A stretch of DNA of 64,000 nt, from contig DYID01000016.1 in NCBI GenBank assembly GCA_020723805.1, forward strand, positions 21,654-85,653, in the 5' to 3' direction. This DNA is from Anaerolinea sp. Lineage in GTDB: Bacteria; Chloroflexota; Anaerolineae; Anaerolineales; Villigracilaceae. Below the pieces are notes generated by a model, which saw nothing but the letters and a program-made list of their open reading frames with translations, made no database searches and had not been told where the DNA came from. Made by a program: the position numbers and the translations under genes. Positions within the stretch are counted from its first letter, which is position 1. Every line of letters begins with the position of its first letter. Shown piece after piece: positions 1 through 8,613 of the stretch.

Positions 1-27
1 CAGTGAGCAGTTGTCAGTGAGCAGTCT

Positions 28-498
28 CTATTTCAACACTTTCTTCATGTCGCGGTAATGGATTTGGTTGTGCAGGTAGAGCATCTTGATCATCTCGCGC
101 AGGGTGGTCATGCCGAGGAAGGGATGGCGTCCCTGTTTGTCGAGGTCGGCTTCTTCGAGCGAGAGGGTCCAGGCAATCGAATCGGCGCGGACGGCTTTGT
201 ATTGTTCGAGCAGTTCCTGCGGCGATAAGTCTTTCGTCTTTTCCTGTTGGGAGGCGTTGTAGCGGTCAATCGAAAAATCCTCCGAGGCGCCTTCGCCGGT
301 CAGGCGGATGCGCTCGAAGAGCCGCACCAAGCCGCGCTCGGAAGTGACGAAATGCGCCAGCACGCTGCGAATCGTCCATGTTTCGCCTTCGGTGTACACC
401 TTCAAATTCCATTGTTCGTCGGTCAACCCTGCAAACAGCGCAAAGAACTTTTCACCTTCGGTTCTGAGTTTATCGGCAAGTTCGTTGAGTTCGGACAT
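28..498 (-). CDS. DinB/DUF664-like four-helix protein
   Basis: This 156-residue protein resembles the DinB-like four-helix-bundle superfamily. A histidine in the N-terminal part (LAHF) and a C-terminal HNQIHYRD stretch are spaced like the metal-binding triad of that family. Members are putative metal-dependent hydrolases or thiol transferases, and the substrate cannot be read from the sequence. The frame opens at a TTG at 513, but the ATG at 498 is preferred because GGAGGAG lies just upstream. The gene is followed upstream by a GC-rich hairpin repeat and then by the SDR gene on the same strand. Confidence 0.7.
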   Translation of the reverse strand: MSELNELADKLRTEGEKFFALFAGLTDEQWNLKVYTEGETWTIRSVLAHFVTSERGLVRLFERIRLTGEGASEDFSIDRYNASQQEKTKDLSPQELLEQYKAVRADSIAWTLSLEEADLDKQGRHPFLGMTTLREMIKMLYLHNQIHYRDMKKVLK

Positions 499-513
499 GG
501 CTCTCTCCTCCAA

Positions 514-535
514 GGCGGGAGGACCCCGCCCCTAC
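514..535. repeat. GC-rich hairpin, GTAGGGGCGGG family
   Basis: An imperfect inverted repeat (GGCGGG ... CCCGCC) is followed by CCCTAC. Read on the minus strand it starts GTAGGGGCGGG, the same 11 bases that begin the hairpin at 1252-1276. It lies between the DinB-like and SDR genes and includes the SDR stop codon region. Confidence 0.6.
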
Positions 536-1236
536 ACCAATGAATAACCCCCATCGACGACGATGGTTTGCCCGGTAATGTATTTATTTTGAATCAGGAA
601 CTCCAGCGCGGAGGTCACCTCCTCGATTTTGGCGGGACGTTTGAGCGGGATACGCCCAATCAGCCTTTCCCACTCCCCGGCAGGGACGATGTCCGATTGC
701 AGAACGAAGCCCGGCGCGATGGCGTTGACGCGGACCTTCGGGGCGAGGGCGCGGGCAAGGACGCGGGTCAATGATTCGAGCGCGGCTTTGCTGACGGTGT
801 AAGAGGGGTAGCGGCTCCATGCCTTCTGCGCGCCCACATCGGTGATGTTGACGATGAGTCCGCCATCGGTCATTTTTGGAGCGCAGGCTTGGGCGAGGAG
901 GAACGGGGCACGCAGGTTGAGGTCAAGGGCGGCGTCCCAGTTTTCGAGGGAGAGCGAGTCCACACTGCCGTGCGGCATGAAGGCGGCAGAGTTGACGAGG
1001 ACATCCAATGAGTGGATCGTGGAAAGCAGAGAATGGATTTGGGAAGGATCGGTCAGATCGGCTTGGGCGGGGAAAACGCGCCTCGAGAGCGATTCAATTT
1101 CCAGTCTGGTTTGAAGCGCATCGTCCTCCGCCGCGTGGTAGTGGAGGACGATGTCGTATCCCAGCCTCGCCAGAGTCAAGGCGAAGGCTTTGCCTAGTCT
1201 ATGGGCGGCGCCAGTGACGAGAGCGAGGGGGGACAT
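532..1236 (-). CDS. SDR-family oxidoreductase, pteridine-reductase-like
   Basis: A 234-residue classical short-chain dehydrogenase. The NAD(P)-binding motif TGAAHRLG is at residues 8-15, NSAA near 83 takes the place of the usual NNAG, and YTVSK at 146-150 carries the catalytic Tyr and Lys. The usual catalytic Ser position reads NITD, with Asp near 133. An Asp there, together with the TGAAHRLG glycine loop, is characteristic of pteridine reductases (PTR1/FolM type), so reduction of a pterin or dihydromonapterin is the best guess. The C-terminal ITGQTIVVDGG is the standard SDR ending. The substrate is inferred. Confidence 0.8.
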   Translation of the reverse strand: MSPLALVTGAAHRLGKAFALTLARLGYDIVLHYHAAEDDALQTRLEIESLSRRVFPAQADLTDPSQIHSLLSTIHSLDVLVNSAAFMPHGSVDSLSLENWDAALDLNLRAPFLLAQACAPKMTDGGLIVNITDVGAQKAWSRYPSYTVSKAALESLTRVLARALAPKVRVNAIAPGFVLQSDIVPAGEWERLIGRIPLKRPAKIEEVTSALEFLIQNKYITGQTIVVDGGYSLV

Positions 1237-1251
1237 GTCCCCATTATAAAC

Positions 1252-1276
1252 GTAGGGGCGGGTCTGAGACCCGCCC
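1252..1276. repeat. Palindromic repeat with GTCTGAGAC core
   Basis: GTAG is followed by a perfect 21-bp hairpin-forming palindrome (1256-1276) with arms GGGCGGGTC and GACCCGCCC around TGA. The core GTCTGAGAC is shared with palindromes at 12420-12442 and 19818-19834, whose stems differ. It sits between the proline dehydrogenase 3' end and the SDR start. Confidence 0.75.
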
Positions 1277-1280
1277 GCTG

Positions 1281-2246
1281 TTATTTACGGAAGAAATTCG
1301 AAATGAAGAACCAGATGTTGGCGGGGCGTTCGGCGAGGCGGCGCATGAAGTAGGGATACCAGTGCGTGCCGTAGGGAACATACACGCGGACCGGGTAGCC
1401 TTCCTTCACCAGTTGCTCCTGCAAGTCGCGGCGGATGCCGTAGAGCATTTGAAATTCGATGGCGTTCTTCGGCAGACCGATTTTCTCGGCATATTGCCTG
1501 GCAAAGGCGATACGTTTTTCGTCGTGTGTGGCAATGGCAGGGATGGGCGGGATGCGCCCGTCGGCGCTCAGGGGGGCGGCGCCGGCTTTGAGGGCGGCAT
1601 CCATCAGGATTTTGGCAAGCAGGTCATAGTTGGCGTCCACGTCCGCCTTTTTGGGGAAGGCTTTGTCGGGCGGTTCTTTGTACGCGCCTTTGACCAGTCG
1701 AAAGCGCGTGCCGAGTTCGAGCAGGGACTTTACGTCGGCTTCGGCGCGGTAGAGATATGCCTGCACTGCCATGCCCACCGTCTGCGGTGTGAAGCCGCGT
1801 TCCAGCACGGATTTGTAGATGGAGATGGTGAGGTCGGTGTAGGGCGTGTCTTCGATGTCAATGCGGATGAAGTTGCCGTGCTTGCGAGCCTGCTCCAGGA
1901 TGCGGATGAGGTTTTGGCGGCAGATTTCCTCGTCCAGCCCCATGCCGATTTGGGTCAATTTGATGGAGACGTTGGATTTAACCCCCGCTTTATCTATTTC
2001 ATCCAAAATTGCCAGAATGTCGTCTGCGGCTTTGTTGGCTTCTTCGATGGTGGAGGTGTGTTCGCCCAGATGGTCGAGTGTGGCGTTGATGCCCTTGGCG
2101 TTCAATTCGCGCACCGCCCGAATCGCATCTTCGGGCTTTTCCCCTGCAATGAACCTGGACGCCGCCCGCCAGGCAACGCTCCAACCGGTGACCAGTCTTT
2201 GCGCCCAGGCGGCTTTGGAAAGATAGATGAGAAAGGATCGTAGCAT
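1281..2246 (-). CDS. Proline dehydrogenase (monofunctional PRODH)
   Basis: A FAD-dependent TIM-barrel enzyme oxidising L-proline to 1-pyrroline-5-carboxylate. The 321 residues match the size of stand-alone bacterial PRODH. Diagnostic stretches are RLVKGAYKEPPDKA, ATHDEKR, FQMLYGIRRDLQ and the C-terminal VYVPYGTHWYPYFMRRLAERPAN, which hold the flavin- and proline-binding residues. The ATG at 2246 is chosen over upstream in-frame codons because GGACGGGAC precedes it and MLRSFLIYLSK is the normal family N-terminus. The partner P5C dehydrogenase is encoded about 34 kb away at 36211, so the pathway is complete but unlinked. Confidence 0.92.
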   Translation of the reverse strand: MLRSFLIYLSKAAWAQRLVTGWSVAWRAASRFIAGEKPEDAIRAVRELNAKGINATLDHLGEHTSTIEEANKAADDILAILDEIDKAGVKSNVSIKLTQIGMGLDEEICRQNLIRILEQARKHGNFIRIDIEDTPYTDLTISIYKSVLERGFTPQTVGMAVQAYLYRAEADVKSLLELGTRFRLVKGAYKEPPDKAFPKKADVDANYDLLAKILMDAALKAGAAPLSADGRIPPIPAIATHDEKRIAFARQYAEKIGLPKNAIEFQMLYGIRRDLQEQLVKEGYPVRVYVPYGTHWYPYFMRRLAERPANIWFFISNFFRK

Positions 2247-2389
2247 CGTCCCGTCCTGCGGTAAGATAGATCGGCGCGGCAGAATTGCCGCGGCACGCAA
2301 GGTATTCTAGCACAAAGGGAAAAAATAGAGTGTTATACTTTTTCCATTACGAAACTCACCTTCACGGGTGAGGGTTTTGAGGTGAAACG

Positions 2390-3892
2390 TTGAGAAATCG
2401 CAGTTCCGTCCCCGTCTTGCGCGGGATTTCCATTGCCTTCCTTTCCATTGCCATTGTCGTCACCATCGTGGCGCTCATCGGTTACAGCCGCACGCGCAAC
2501 AATTACCCCAGCGGCATGACCATCGCCGGCGTGCCGGTGGGAGGCGTCAGCCCACAGATTGCCGCCGAGCGCGTTCTGCAGGTCTATTCCTCGCCCATCG
2601 AGGTACGCTACGGCGACGCGGTTATCCACATTGACCCGTCGCTGGTGGGCTTTGAAGTGGACATTGAGAGCATGATCGCCGCCGCCGACCTGGTCCGCAC
2701 GGGCGGCTCATTCTGGGGCGGGTTTTGGAACTATCTGTGGAATCGCCAGCCCCAGCCGGTGGAGATTCCTCTCAGCGCTTCGCTCTCGGAAGAGAGGCTG
2801 GTTGCCTACCTCCAGAACGAAATCTCCGCCCGCTACGACCAGCCCCCCACCCCCGCCCAGCCTGTGCCCGGCAGCACCACGTTCACGCCCGGCGAGCCGG
2901 GACGCGTCCTCGACGTTCCGCGCGCCGTGCGCCTGATCGAAGACACCCTGCGCTCGCCCAACAATCGCACGGTGGTGATTCCCTTCCAGCAGAGCGTCGC
3001 CGCGCGTCCTACCATCCAAAACTTGGAAATCCTGCTCCAGCAAAACATCATCGCCGCCGGCTTCGACGGCGTCATCGGCGTATACTTGCTCGACCTGCAA
3101 AACGGACAGGAAATCCACTTCGCCATGAACAAGGGCGAGCCCATCCCGGTCAACCCGGATGTGGCGTTCACCTCTTCCAGCACGGTCAAAATCCCCATCA
3201 TGGTTTCTTACTTCATCCATAACGGCTCTGCCGCGCTGGATGAAAATTCCACCGCCCTCATCCTCGACATGATTCGCAAATCTGAAAACCCGCCCGCCGA
3301 CCGCCTGATGAGCGCGCTCGACCCGGCGCGCGGTCCGCTGATTGTGACCGAGGACATGCGCAAAATCGGATTGGAAAACACCTTCCTGGCGGGCTTCTTC
3401 TGCAGCGCCGAAGCGCCCTGTCCGCTGCTCCAGCGCATCAACACCCCTGCTAACCAGCGCACCGACGTTTCGACCGACCCCGACATCTTCAACCAGACCA
3501 CCCCCTCCGACAGCGGTATGCTCCTCGCCGACATCTACCAGTGCGCGGAGGGCGGCGGCGGCGCGCTGATTGCGGCATTCCCGCAAACCATCACGCCGGA
3601 AATCTGTCAGCGGATGATTGACTTTTTGGCGGCAGACAAGATCGGGGTCCTGATCGAAGCGGGCGTTCCCGAAGGGACGCGCGTCGCCCACAAACACGGC
3701 TGGATCAGCGATCCCGCTTCCGGCGTCATCAAAAACATCAGCGACGCCGCCATCGTCTATACCCCCGGCGGCAATTATGTGCTGACCATTTACGCCTATC
3801 ATCCCGTGCAAACGGTGTGGGAACCGGTCTCCTTATTGTTCGCTCAACTTTCACAGGCGGTTTACAATTTCTACAACCTGACGGGTCAATAA
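2390..3892 (+). CDS. Membrane-anchored class A beta-lactamase-fold serine hydrolase
   Basis: 500 residues. One N-terminal membrane segment (about 12-32) is followed by an extracytoplasmic region resembling the peptidoglycan-binding domain seen in VanW-like proteins (about 40-200), and then a class A beta-lactamase-like domain. Visible active-site motifs are S264-T-V-K267, S298-E-N300 (SDN position) and K435-H-G437 (KTG position). The altered second and third motifs suggest a peptidoglycan or peptide hydrolase rather than a true beta-lactamase. The start is a TTG with GAGGTGA upstream. A TATACT at 2334-2339 may be its -10 element, but no good -35 is visible. Confidence 0.72.
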   Translation: MRNRSSVPVLRGISIAFLSIAIVVTIVALIGYSRTRNNYPSGMTIAGVPVGGVSPQIAAERVLQVYSSPIEVRYGDAVIHIDPSLVGFEVDIESMIAAADLVRTGGSFWGGFWNYLWNRQPQPVEIPLSASLSEERLVAYLQNEISARYDQPPTPAQPVPGSTTFTPGEPGRVLDVPRAVRLIEDTLRSPNNRTVVIPFQQSVAARPTIQNLEILLQQNIIAAGFDGVIGVYLLDLQNGQEIHFAMNKGEPIPVNPDVAFTSSSTVKIPIMVSYFIHNGSAALDENSTALILDMIRKSENPPADRLMSALDPARGPLIVTEDMRKIGLENTFLAGFFCSAEAPCPLLQRINTPANQRTDVSTDPDIFNQTTPSDSGMLLADIYQCAEGGGGALIAAFPQTITPEICQRMIDFLAADKIGVLIEAGVPEGTRVAHKHGWISDPASGVIKNISDAAIVYTPGGNYVLTIYAYHPVQTVWEPVSLLFAQLSQAVYNFYNLTGQ

Positions 3893-3894
3893 GA

Positions 3895-3900
3895 TATAAT
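3895..3900 (+). promoter_or_regulatory. TATAAT -10 box placed for a leaderless transcript
   Basis: A consensus TATAAT ends only six bases before the ATG at 3907, so a transcript initiated there would begin at or beside the start codon. No convincing -35 is visible at 16-18 bp spacing. It overlaps the end of the upstream hydrolase gene. Confidence 0.4.
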
Positions 3901-3906
3901 CGCATC

Positions 3907-4605
3907 ATGAGCGCGGCGCTGGGACTTTACCGACTCCAACAGGTGGACAGCCAAATGGACGCCCTGCGGGCTCGCCTGGCAGTCATCCGTCAAACGCTCG
4001 AAAACGACCTGGAACTGCGCGCCGCCGCCGAAGCCCTCTCTGCCGCTGAAGCCCTTCACAAACAAGCCGCCAGCGCGCTGAAACTCAGCGAAGCGGAAGT
4101 GGAACGGCAAAGCCTCAAAATCACACAGACCGAAGCCAGCCTCTACAGCGGCAACGTGAAAAACCCCAAAGAACTGCAAGACCTGCAATCAGACATCGTC
4201 TCGCTCAAAAAACATCTCGCCGCGCTGGAAGAACGCGAACTGGAAGCCATGCTCCGCGCGGAAGAAACCGAAAAAAAACTGGAGCAGGCAAAGGCGCAAC
4301 TAGCAGACATTCAATCGAATGTGCTGACACAGCACCGCGACCTTGCCGCAGAAAGTGAAACGCTGACCAAAGACCTGGAGCGCCTCGAATCGGAACGGCA
4401 GGCAATCGTGCAAAACCTGGACGAGCAATTCATCAAAACCTACGAGGGACTGCGCCAGCATAAACGCGGCATCGCTGTTGCCCTGCTTAGCGACGATTCC
4501 TGCTCCGCCTGCGGCACCACACTGACCGCCTCTCAACAGCAATTCGCCCGCCTGCCTCAACTCTTCTACTGTCCCACCTGCGGCAGAGTGCTTTACGCCG
4601 GCTAA
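3907..4605 (+). CDS. Coiled-coil protein with C-terminal C4 zinc ribbon
   Basis: 232 residues. A long Ala/Glu/Leu-rich heptad coiled coil (about 30-170) precedes a C-terminal zinc ribbon with Cys pairs at 199/202 and 222/225 (CSAC and CPTC). This architecture matches the widespread conserved zinc-ribbon family (CT398/DUF164-like), for which no firm biochemical role is established; nucleic-acid binding or trafficking roles have been proposed. ATG 3907 is the natural N-terminus, as upstream in-frame sequence lies inside the preceding gene. The next gene starts 9 nt downstream and may be co-transcribed. Confidence 0.8.
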   Translation: MSAALGLYRLQQVDSQMDALRARLAVIRQTLENDLELRAAAEALSAAEALHKQAASALKLSEAEVERQSLKITQTEASLYSGNVKNPKELQDLQSDIVSLKKHLAALEERELEAMLRAEETEKKLEQAKAQLADIQSNVLTQHRDLAAESETLTKDLERLESERQAIVQNLDEQFIKTYEGLRQHKRGIAVALLSDDSCSACGTTLTASQQQFARLPQLFYCPTCGRVLYAG

Positions 4606-4614
4606 CCAACAGCA

Positions 4615-7128
4615 ATGAACTCCACCACCGCCTTGATCATCGGGTTTCTCCTGGGCGTCGCCGCGACCATCCTCGTCGGGCGGGTGCGTCCTTTGCTGCG
4701 GCAAATCCGCGAAAACGCCCGCGAGCGGCGCGAAGAGGCGAAAATCCGACGCACGAGCGGTCTGGAGGACAATCACCGCCGCCTCACCCTGCGCCGCGCG
4801 CAGGGGATGCACCTTGCCGCTCCCCTTTTTGCCCTCGATGAAATTTTGCAGGAGCCCAAACTTATCGCTCCGCCCGCGCAGGTTCAGCCGGGCAAAGTCA
4901 GCGTGATGGAAGACATCGTCACGCAAACCCTGCCCTACATGCCCGAATGGACCGAACTGGCTGCCATCTACCGCGCTCCCACGCTCGGGCTGGTAGAGGC
5001 GGTGACCGGCGAGGCAAACGTGGTCATCGTCGGTGCGGCGGGAGCGGGAAAAACTGTCGCGCTGGCACACCTCGCTTCGCTGGCGGCAAATTCCCAGGTC
5101 CAGTTGGCGGCGGGCAAAGAGGCTGTCCCGTTCCTCTATCACATCGCCGACCTGCAACTCCCCTTCGACCCCGCCAAAGACCCGTTGACCGTCGTCATCA
5201 ACGCCGCCGCCGAACGCGCTCCCGTCTTCGACCTGCGCCGCCTCCCCGACTTCGTCAAACAAGCCTTCTCCGACGGACGGGCGCTCCTGCTGGTGGACGG
5301 TTTCGATGAGGCGGATCCGCAAACCCAAACAGCCGCCGTCGAATGGTTCAAAGCGCTCGGTGATGCTTATCCCCGCGCCCGCATCGTCACCACCGGCATA
5401 CCCGGTCAACTGCACGGATTGGTGGGGCTGGGATTCCATCCGCTGGCGCTCATGGCATGGGACGAGCGCACCATGACCCGCTTCATCCGCCAATGGGGCG
5501 AGGCGTGGACGCGCAACCTCCCACAGACCTCTCTCAGCGTGGACCCGCTCCTGCTCAACGAATGGCTGGACTTGGACAACGCGGGTCTGACTCCCCTTGA
5601 ACTGACTCTCAAAACCTGGGGCGCCTACGCCGGCGACAGCCGCGGCGCGCGCGTCCTCGACTTTATCGCCGCCCACATCCGCCGCCTTGCCCCGGCGGGG
5701 ACACCTGTCGCCGCGCTCGAACTGCTTGCCATGCAGGTCGTCTTGAACATGCAGCCCATCTTCAATCCGCGCACAGCCCGCACCTGGGTTCAGAAATTCG
5801 AACCGGCGGAAGTGCAGCCCGGCGCGGAAACAGAATCCGCTATCGGCAGAGAAGGGGAAGCGCTGGCAGTCGAAGAGTCGAAGAGCGGGAGCAGAAAAGC
5901 CAAAGGAGCGGTCACCGCGCCCACCTACGGCTTGATCAGCAAACTGGTCGAGAGCGGCTTGCTCACTGCCCATCCGAACGAAAAGATGCGCTTTTTGCAT
6001 CCGCTCCTCAACGGCTACCTGGCTGGCAAGGGAGCAAGCGCAACCAGCGTCGAAAGCGACCTGCTCGCCCAGCCCGACTGGCTCGGCAAAACCCTTGCGC
6101 TGCACTACCTCGCCGCGCATGGCGACGCATCGAAAGCCGTGGAGGCGCTGCTCAAACAGTCGGACCTGCCCTTCCATCGCGGCACCTTCGAAACGGCGCG
6201 CTGGCTGAAAGACGCCCCCAAAGAGGCAAAATGGCGCGCCAAAGTCTTTGCCGGACTGCTTTCCATTCTTCAGGCGGAAGGACAGCCCCTCACCCTGCGG
6301 GCGCAGGCAGTGGCGGCGTTCGTCGCCAGCCGCGACCCGGGCGCCGCGCCCCTCTTTCGTCAACTGCTCACCTCGCGCTCCTTTGAAGTCATTCCGCTCG
6401 CCGCCCTCGGCAGCGGCGCCCTGCGCGACCGCAAAGCCGTGCCCATCCTCGAGGAAGTTTTGCAGGCGCCCTTTGGCGCAGTGAGGCGGGCGGCGTGCCT
6501 TGCCCTCGTCGCCATCGGCATGGACAAAGCCATCGAAGCCGTTGCCCGCGCCCTGCTTCAGGGAGACGAAGAACTGCGCCGCGCCGCCGCACAGGCATTG
6601 GCAAACGATCCTGCCGAAGGCTACGATGTCCTGCGCGAAGGCGCCACCCTCGCCGACATCATGGTGCGCCGCGCCGTCGTCCATGGGCTTGCCCGCGTCG
6701 AAGAACCCTGGGCGTTCGAAATGCTCCAGCGCATGCAAACCGACGACGACCAGTGGGCGGTGCGCAACCTGGCAAACCAATACGTGGAGGAAATCTCCAC
6801 CCGCGACCCGCGCGTCCCCCGTCAACTCACCCCGCCCTCCGAAACGCCCTGGCTGGTCGAGTTTGCCGGCAAACAGGGCGTCGGCATCCCGCGCGGCGGT
6901 CCCGCCACCGACATCCTGCTCAAAGCGATGCGCTTTGGCAGCACCGAAGAACGCCTCGCCGCCATCCCCTACCTCAAGCAGACGCCCAACGACGGCGTCT
7001 TGGGCGCATTCTACAACGGCATCTACGGCGACGATCCCGAAGTCCGCGAAGCCTGCTTCCTTGCCATTCAGGAACTCGCCGCCGACGGTACTCCCGTCCC
7101 TCACCCCAACCAATTTGGACTCGGCTGA
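4615..7128 (+). CDS. Membrane-anchored NACHT-like NTPase with HEAT repeats
   Basis: 837 residues. A single N-terminal membrane segment (about 5-22) is followed by a basic stretch and then a STAND/NACHT-type P-loop domain: Walker A GAAGAGKT at 140-147 and a Walker B with extra acidic residues (LLLVDGFDEAD, 224-233). After a middle helical region comes a C-terminal array of HEAT-like repeats (about 540-830) rich in RRAACLALVAIG-type helices. STAND NTPases act as switches in signalling, and NACHT members include antiphage sensors. Nothing nearby is an effector or another defence gene, so function is open. The stop is separated from the next ATG by one base. Confidence 0.7.
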   Translation: MNSTTALIIGFLLGVAATILVGRVRPLLRQIRENARERREEAKIRRTSGLEDNHRRLTLRRAQGMHLAAPLFALDEILQEPKLIAPPAQVQPGKVSVMEDIVTQTLPYMPEWTELAAIYRAPTLGLVEAVTGEANVVIVGAAGAGKTVALAHLASLAANSQVQLAAGKEAVPFLYHIADLQLPFDPAKDPLTVVINAAAERAPVFDLRRLPDFVKQAFSDGRALLLVDGFDEADPQTQTAAVEWFKALGDAYPRARIVTTGIPGQLHGLVGLGFHPLALMAWDERTMTRFIRQWGEAWTRNLPQTSLSVDPLLLNEWLDLDNAGLTPLELTLKTWGAYAGDSRGARVLDFIAAHIRRLAPAGTPVAALELLAMQVVLNMQPIFNPRTARTWVQKFEPAEVQPGAETESAIGREGEALAVEESKSGSRKAKGAVTAPTYGLISKLVESGLLTAHPNEKMRFLHPLLNGYLAGKGASATSVESDLLAQPDWLGKTLALHYLAAHGDASKAVEALLKQSDLPFHRGTFETARWLKDAPKEAKWRAKVFAGLLSILQAEGQPLTLRAQAVAAFVASRDPGAAPLFRQLLTSRSFEVIPLAALGSGALRDRKAVPILEEVLQAPFGAVRRAACLALVAIGMDKAIEAVARALLQGDEELRRAAAQALANDPAEGYDVLREGATLADIMVRRAVVHGLARVEEPWAFEMLQRMQTDDDQWAVRNLANQYVEEISTRDPRVPRQLTPPSETPWLVEFAGKQGVGIPRGGPATDILLKAMRFGSTEERLAAIPYLKQTPNDGVLGAFYNGIYGDDPEVREACFLAIQELAADGTPVPHPNQFGLG

Positions 7129-7129
7129 C

Positions 7130-8470
7130 ATGCTCATCACAAACGCAACCCTCATCACCTGGGAGGCGGAAAACCGCGTCCTCGAAAACCACGCCCTGCT
7201 CATCGAAAACGACCGCATCCGCGAGATCGGCACCACGCAGGCGCTCACCGCCAAATACCCGCACGAAGAAAAGCTCGACGCGCGCGGGCAGTATGTGATG
7301 CCCGGTAACATCTGCGCCCACACCCACTTCTACGGCGCGTTTGCGCGCGGCATGGCAATCCCGGGTCCCTCGCCCAAAGATTTCCCGGAGATTCTGCAAA
7401 AGTTGTGGTGGCCCCTCGACCGTTCGCTCGACGCGGAAAGCATCCGCTACTCCGTCCTCCCCTGCCTCGTGGACGCGGTCAAACACGGCACGACGACTCT
7501 CTTCGATCATCACGCCTCGCCCAACGCCATCCCCGGCTCGCTCGACATCATCGCCGAGGAGGTGGAAAAGGCCGGTCTGCGCGCCGTCCTGTGCTATGAA
7601 GTGACCGACCGCGACGGCGAAGCGAAGATGAAAGCCGGCATCGAGGAAAACCTCCGCTTCCTCAAACGGACCAAAAGCCCGCTTCTGGCTGGGACCTTTG
7701 GACTGCACGCCAGCCTCACGCTTTCCGACTCATCTCTGGCTTTGTGCCGCCAATCTGTGCCAGACGATGTGGGCTTCCACATCCACACCGCCGAACACGA
7801 AGCCGACGAGTACGACAGCCTCCACAAATCCGGTCTGCGCGTGATAGACCGTCTGCACAAACACGGCATCCTCGGACCGAAGACCATCACCGCGCACGGC
7901 GTCCACTTCGACGCGCGGGAAATCCAACTGCTCGCCGAAACGGGGACGTGGCTCACCCATCAGCCGCGCTCGAACATGAACAACGGCGTCGGCGTCGCCC
8001 CCGTCGAATCCATGCTGCGGGCGGGGGTACGGGTCTGTTTGGGAAATGACGGCTTCTCCAACGCCATGTGGGAGGAGTGGAAAGCCGCCTACCTGCTGCA
8101 CAAAGTCCACCACCGCGACCCGCGCCGCATGAACGGTTACGACCTTCAACAGATGGCAATCTACAACAACGCCGCGCTGGCAAACGTCTTCTTCCCCTCT
8201 GCAACGATAGGGCAACTCGTCCCCGGCGCCTTTGCAGATATGATTTTCGTGGATTACCATCCCAACACCCCGCTGACATCCGCCAACCTGCCGTGGCACA
8301 TCGTCTTCGGCTTCCAGCAGAGCATGGTCACGACCACCATCGTGGCGGGCAAAGTCCTGATGAAAGACCGTCAACTGCTGACGCTGAACGAAAAAGAAAT
8401 CGCCGCCAAAGCCCGTGAAATCGCGCCGAAAGTGTGGGAACGCTACCAGAAGGAAGCAGCGAAAGCGTAA
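7130..8470 (+). CDS. ssnA: SsnA-type amidohydrolase / aminohydrolase
   Basis: A 446-residue metal-dependent TIM-barrel amidohydrolase. Metal ligands are visible as H64-T-H66 (AHTHFYG), a mid-domain HTAEHEAD, TAHGVHF and the catalytic-Asp motif LGNDGF. The length and the tail with TTTIVAGKVLMKDRQ resemble the SsnA group of the chlorohydrolase/guanine-deaminase family. In other bacteria SsnA travels with selenium-dependent purine hydroxylase genes, but none are seen here. ATG 7130 begins one base after the upstream stop, suggesting translational coupling. A hairpin repeat begins immediately after its stop. The substrate, probably an amino-purine-like or triazine-like ring, is inferred. Confidence 0.75.
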   Translation: MLITNATLITWEAENRVLENHALLIENDRIREIGTTQALTAKYPHEEKLDARGQYVMPGNICAHTHFYGAFARGMAIPGPSPKDFPEILQKLWWPLDRSLDAESIRYSVLPCLVDAVKHGTTTLFDHHASPNAIPGSLDIIAEEVEKAGLRAVLCYEVTDRDGEAKMKAGIEENLRFLKRTKSPLLAGTFGLHASLTLSDSSLALCRQSVPDDVGFHIHTAEHEADEYDSLHKSGLRVIDRLHKHGILGPKTITAHGVHFDAREIQLLAETGTWLTHQPRSNMNNGVGVAPVESMLRAGVRVCLGNDGFSNAMWEEWKAAYLLHKVHHRDPRRMNGYDLQQMAIYNNAALANVFFPSATIGQLVPGAFADMIFVDYHPNTPLTSANLPWHIVFGFQQSMVTTTIVAGKVLMKDRQLLTLNEKEIAAKAREIAPKVWERYQKEAAKA

Positions 8471-8490
8471 CGGACGTTCTCTAACGTCCG
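8471..8490. repeat. Hairpin repeat, CGTTCTCTAACG family
   Basis: A perfect inverted repeat with 8-bp arms (CGGACGTT / AACGTCCG) and loop CTCT, directly abutting the ssnA stop codon. It has no T-run, so it is more a dispersed palindrome than a classical terminator. Related copies are at 8530-8545 and 41315-41330. Confidence 0.7.
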
Positions 8491-8529
8491 CCGCAACAAA
8501 GCCAACAGGAACAAGACTTACGCATAAGT

Positions 8530-8545
8530 GGCGTTCTCCAACGCC
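8530..8545. repeat. Hairpin repeat, CGTTCTCCAACG variant
   Basis: Arms GGCGTT / AACGCC flank the loop CTCC. It lies 40 bp after the first copy, within the 143-bp gap before npdG. Confidence 0.7.
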
Positions 8546-8613
8546 GATTGCCTGCCCAATGCGCTAGAGAGCGCGTTCTACACAGGGTTTTGTCTAAATC
8601 GCAAGGAGTTTTC

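Noticed and set aside
1-27. Short direct repeat CAGTGAGCAG at the left edge.
   Set aside because: Two copies at the window edge cannot be interpreted without flanking sequence.
2708-3811. Long minus-strand frame opposite the beta-lactamase-fold gene.
   Set aside because: Shadow of the plus-strand gene that carries the S-T-V-K motif.
4615-7128. NACHT gene as part of a defence island.
   Set aside because: No restriction, CRISPR, retron or known effector gene nearby; the toxin-antitoxin modules are more than 2 kb away and belong to the npdG locus.
4300-7323. Very long open frame on the minus strand opposite the NACHT/HEAT gene.
   Set aside because: It is antisense to a gene with clear motifs, and its translation shows no domain. 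Long antisense frames are expected in GC-rich DNA.
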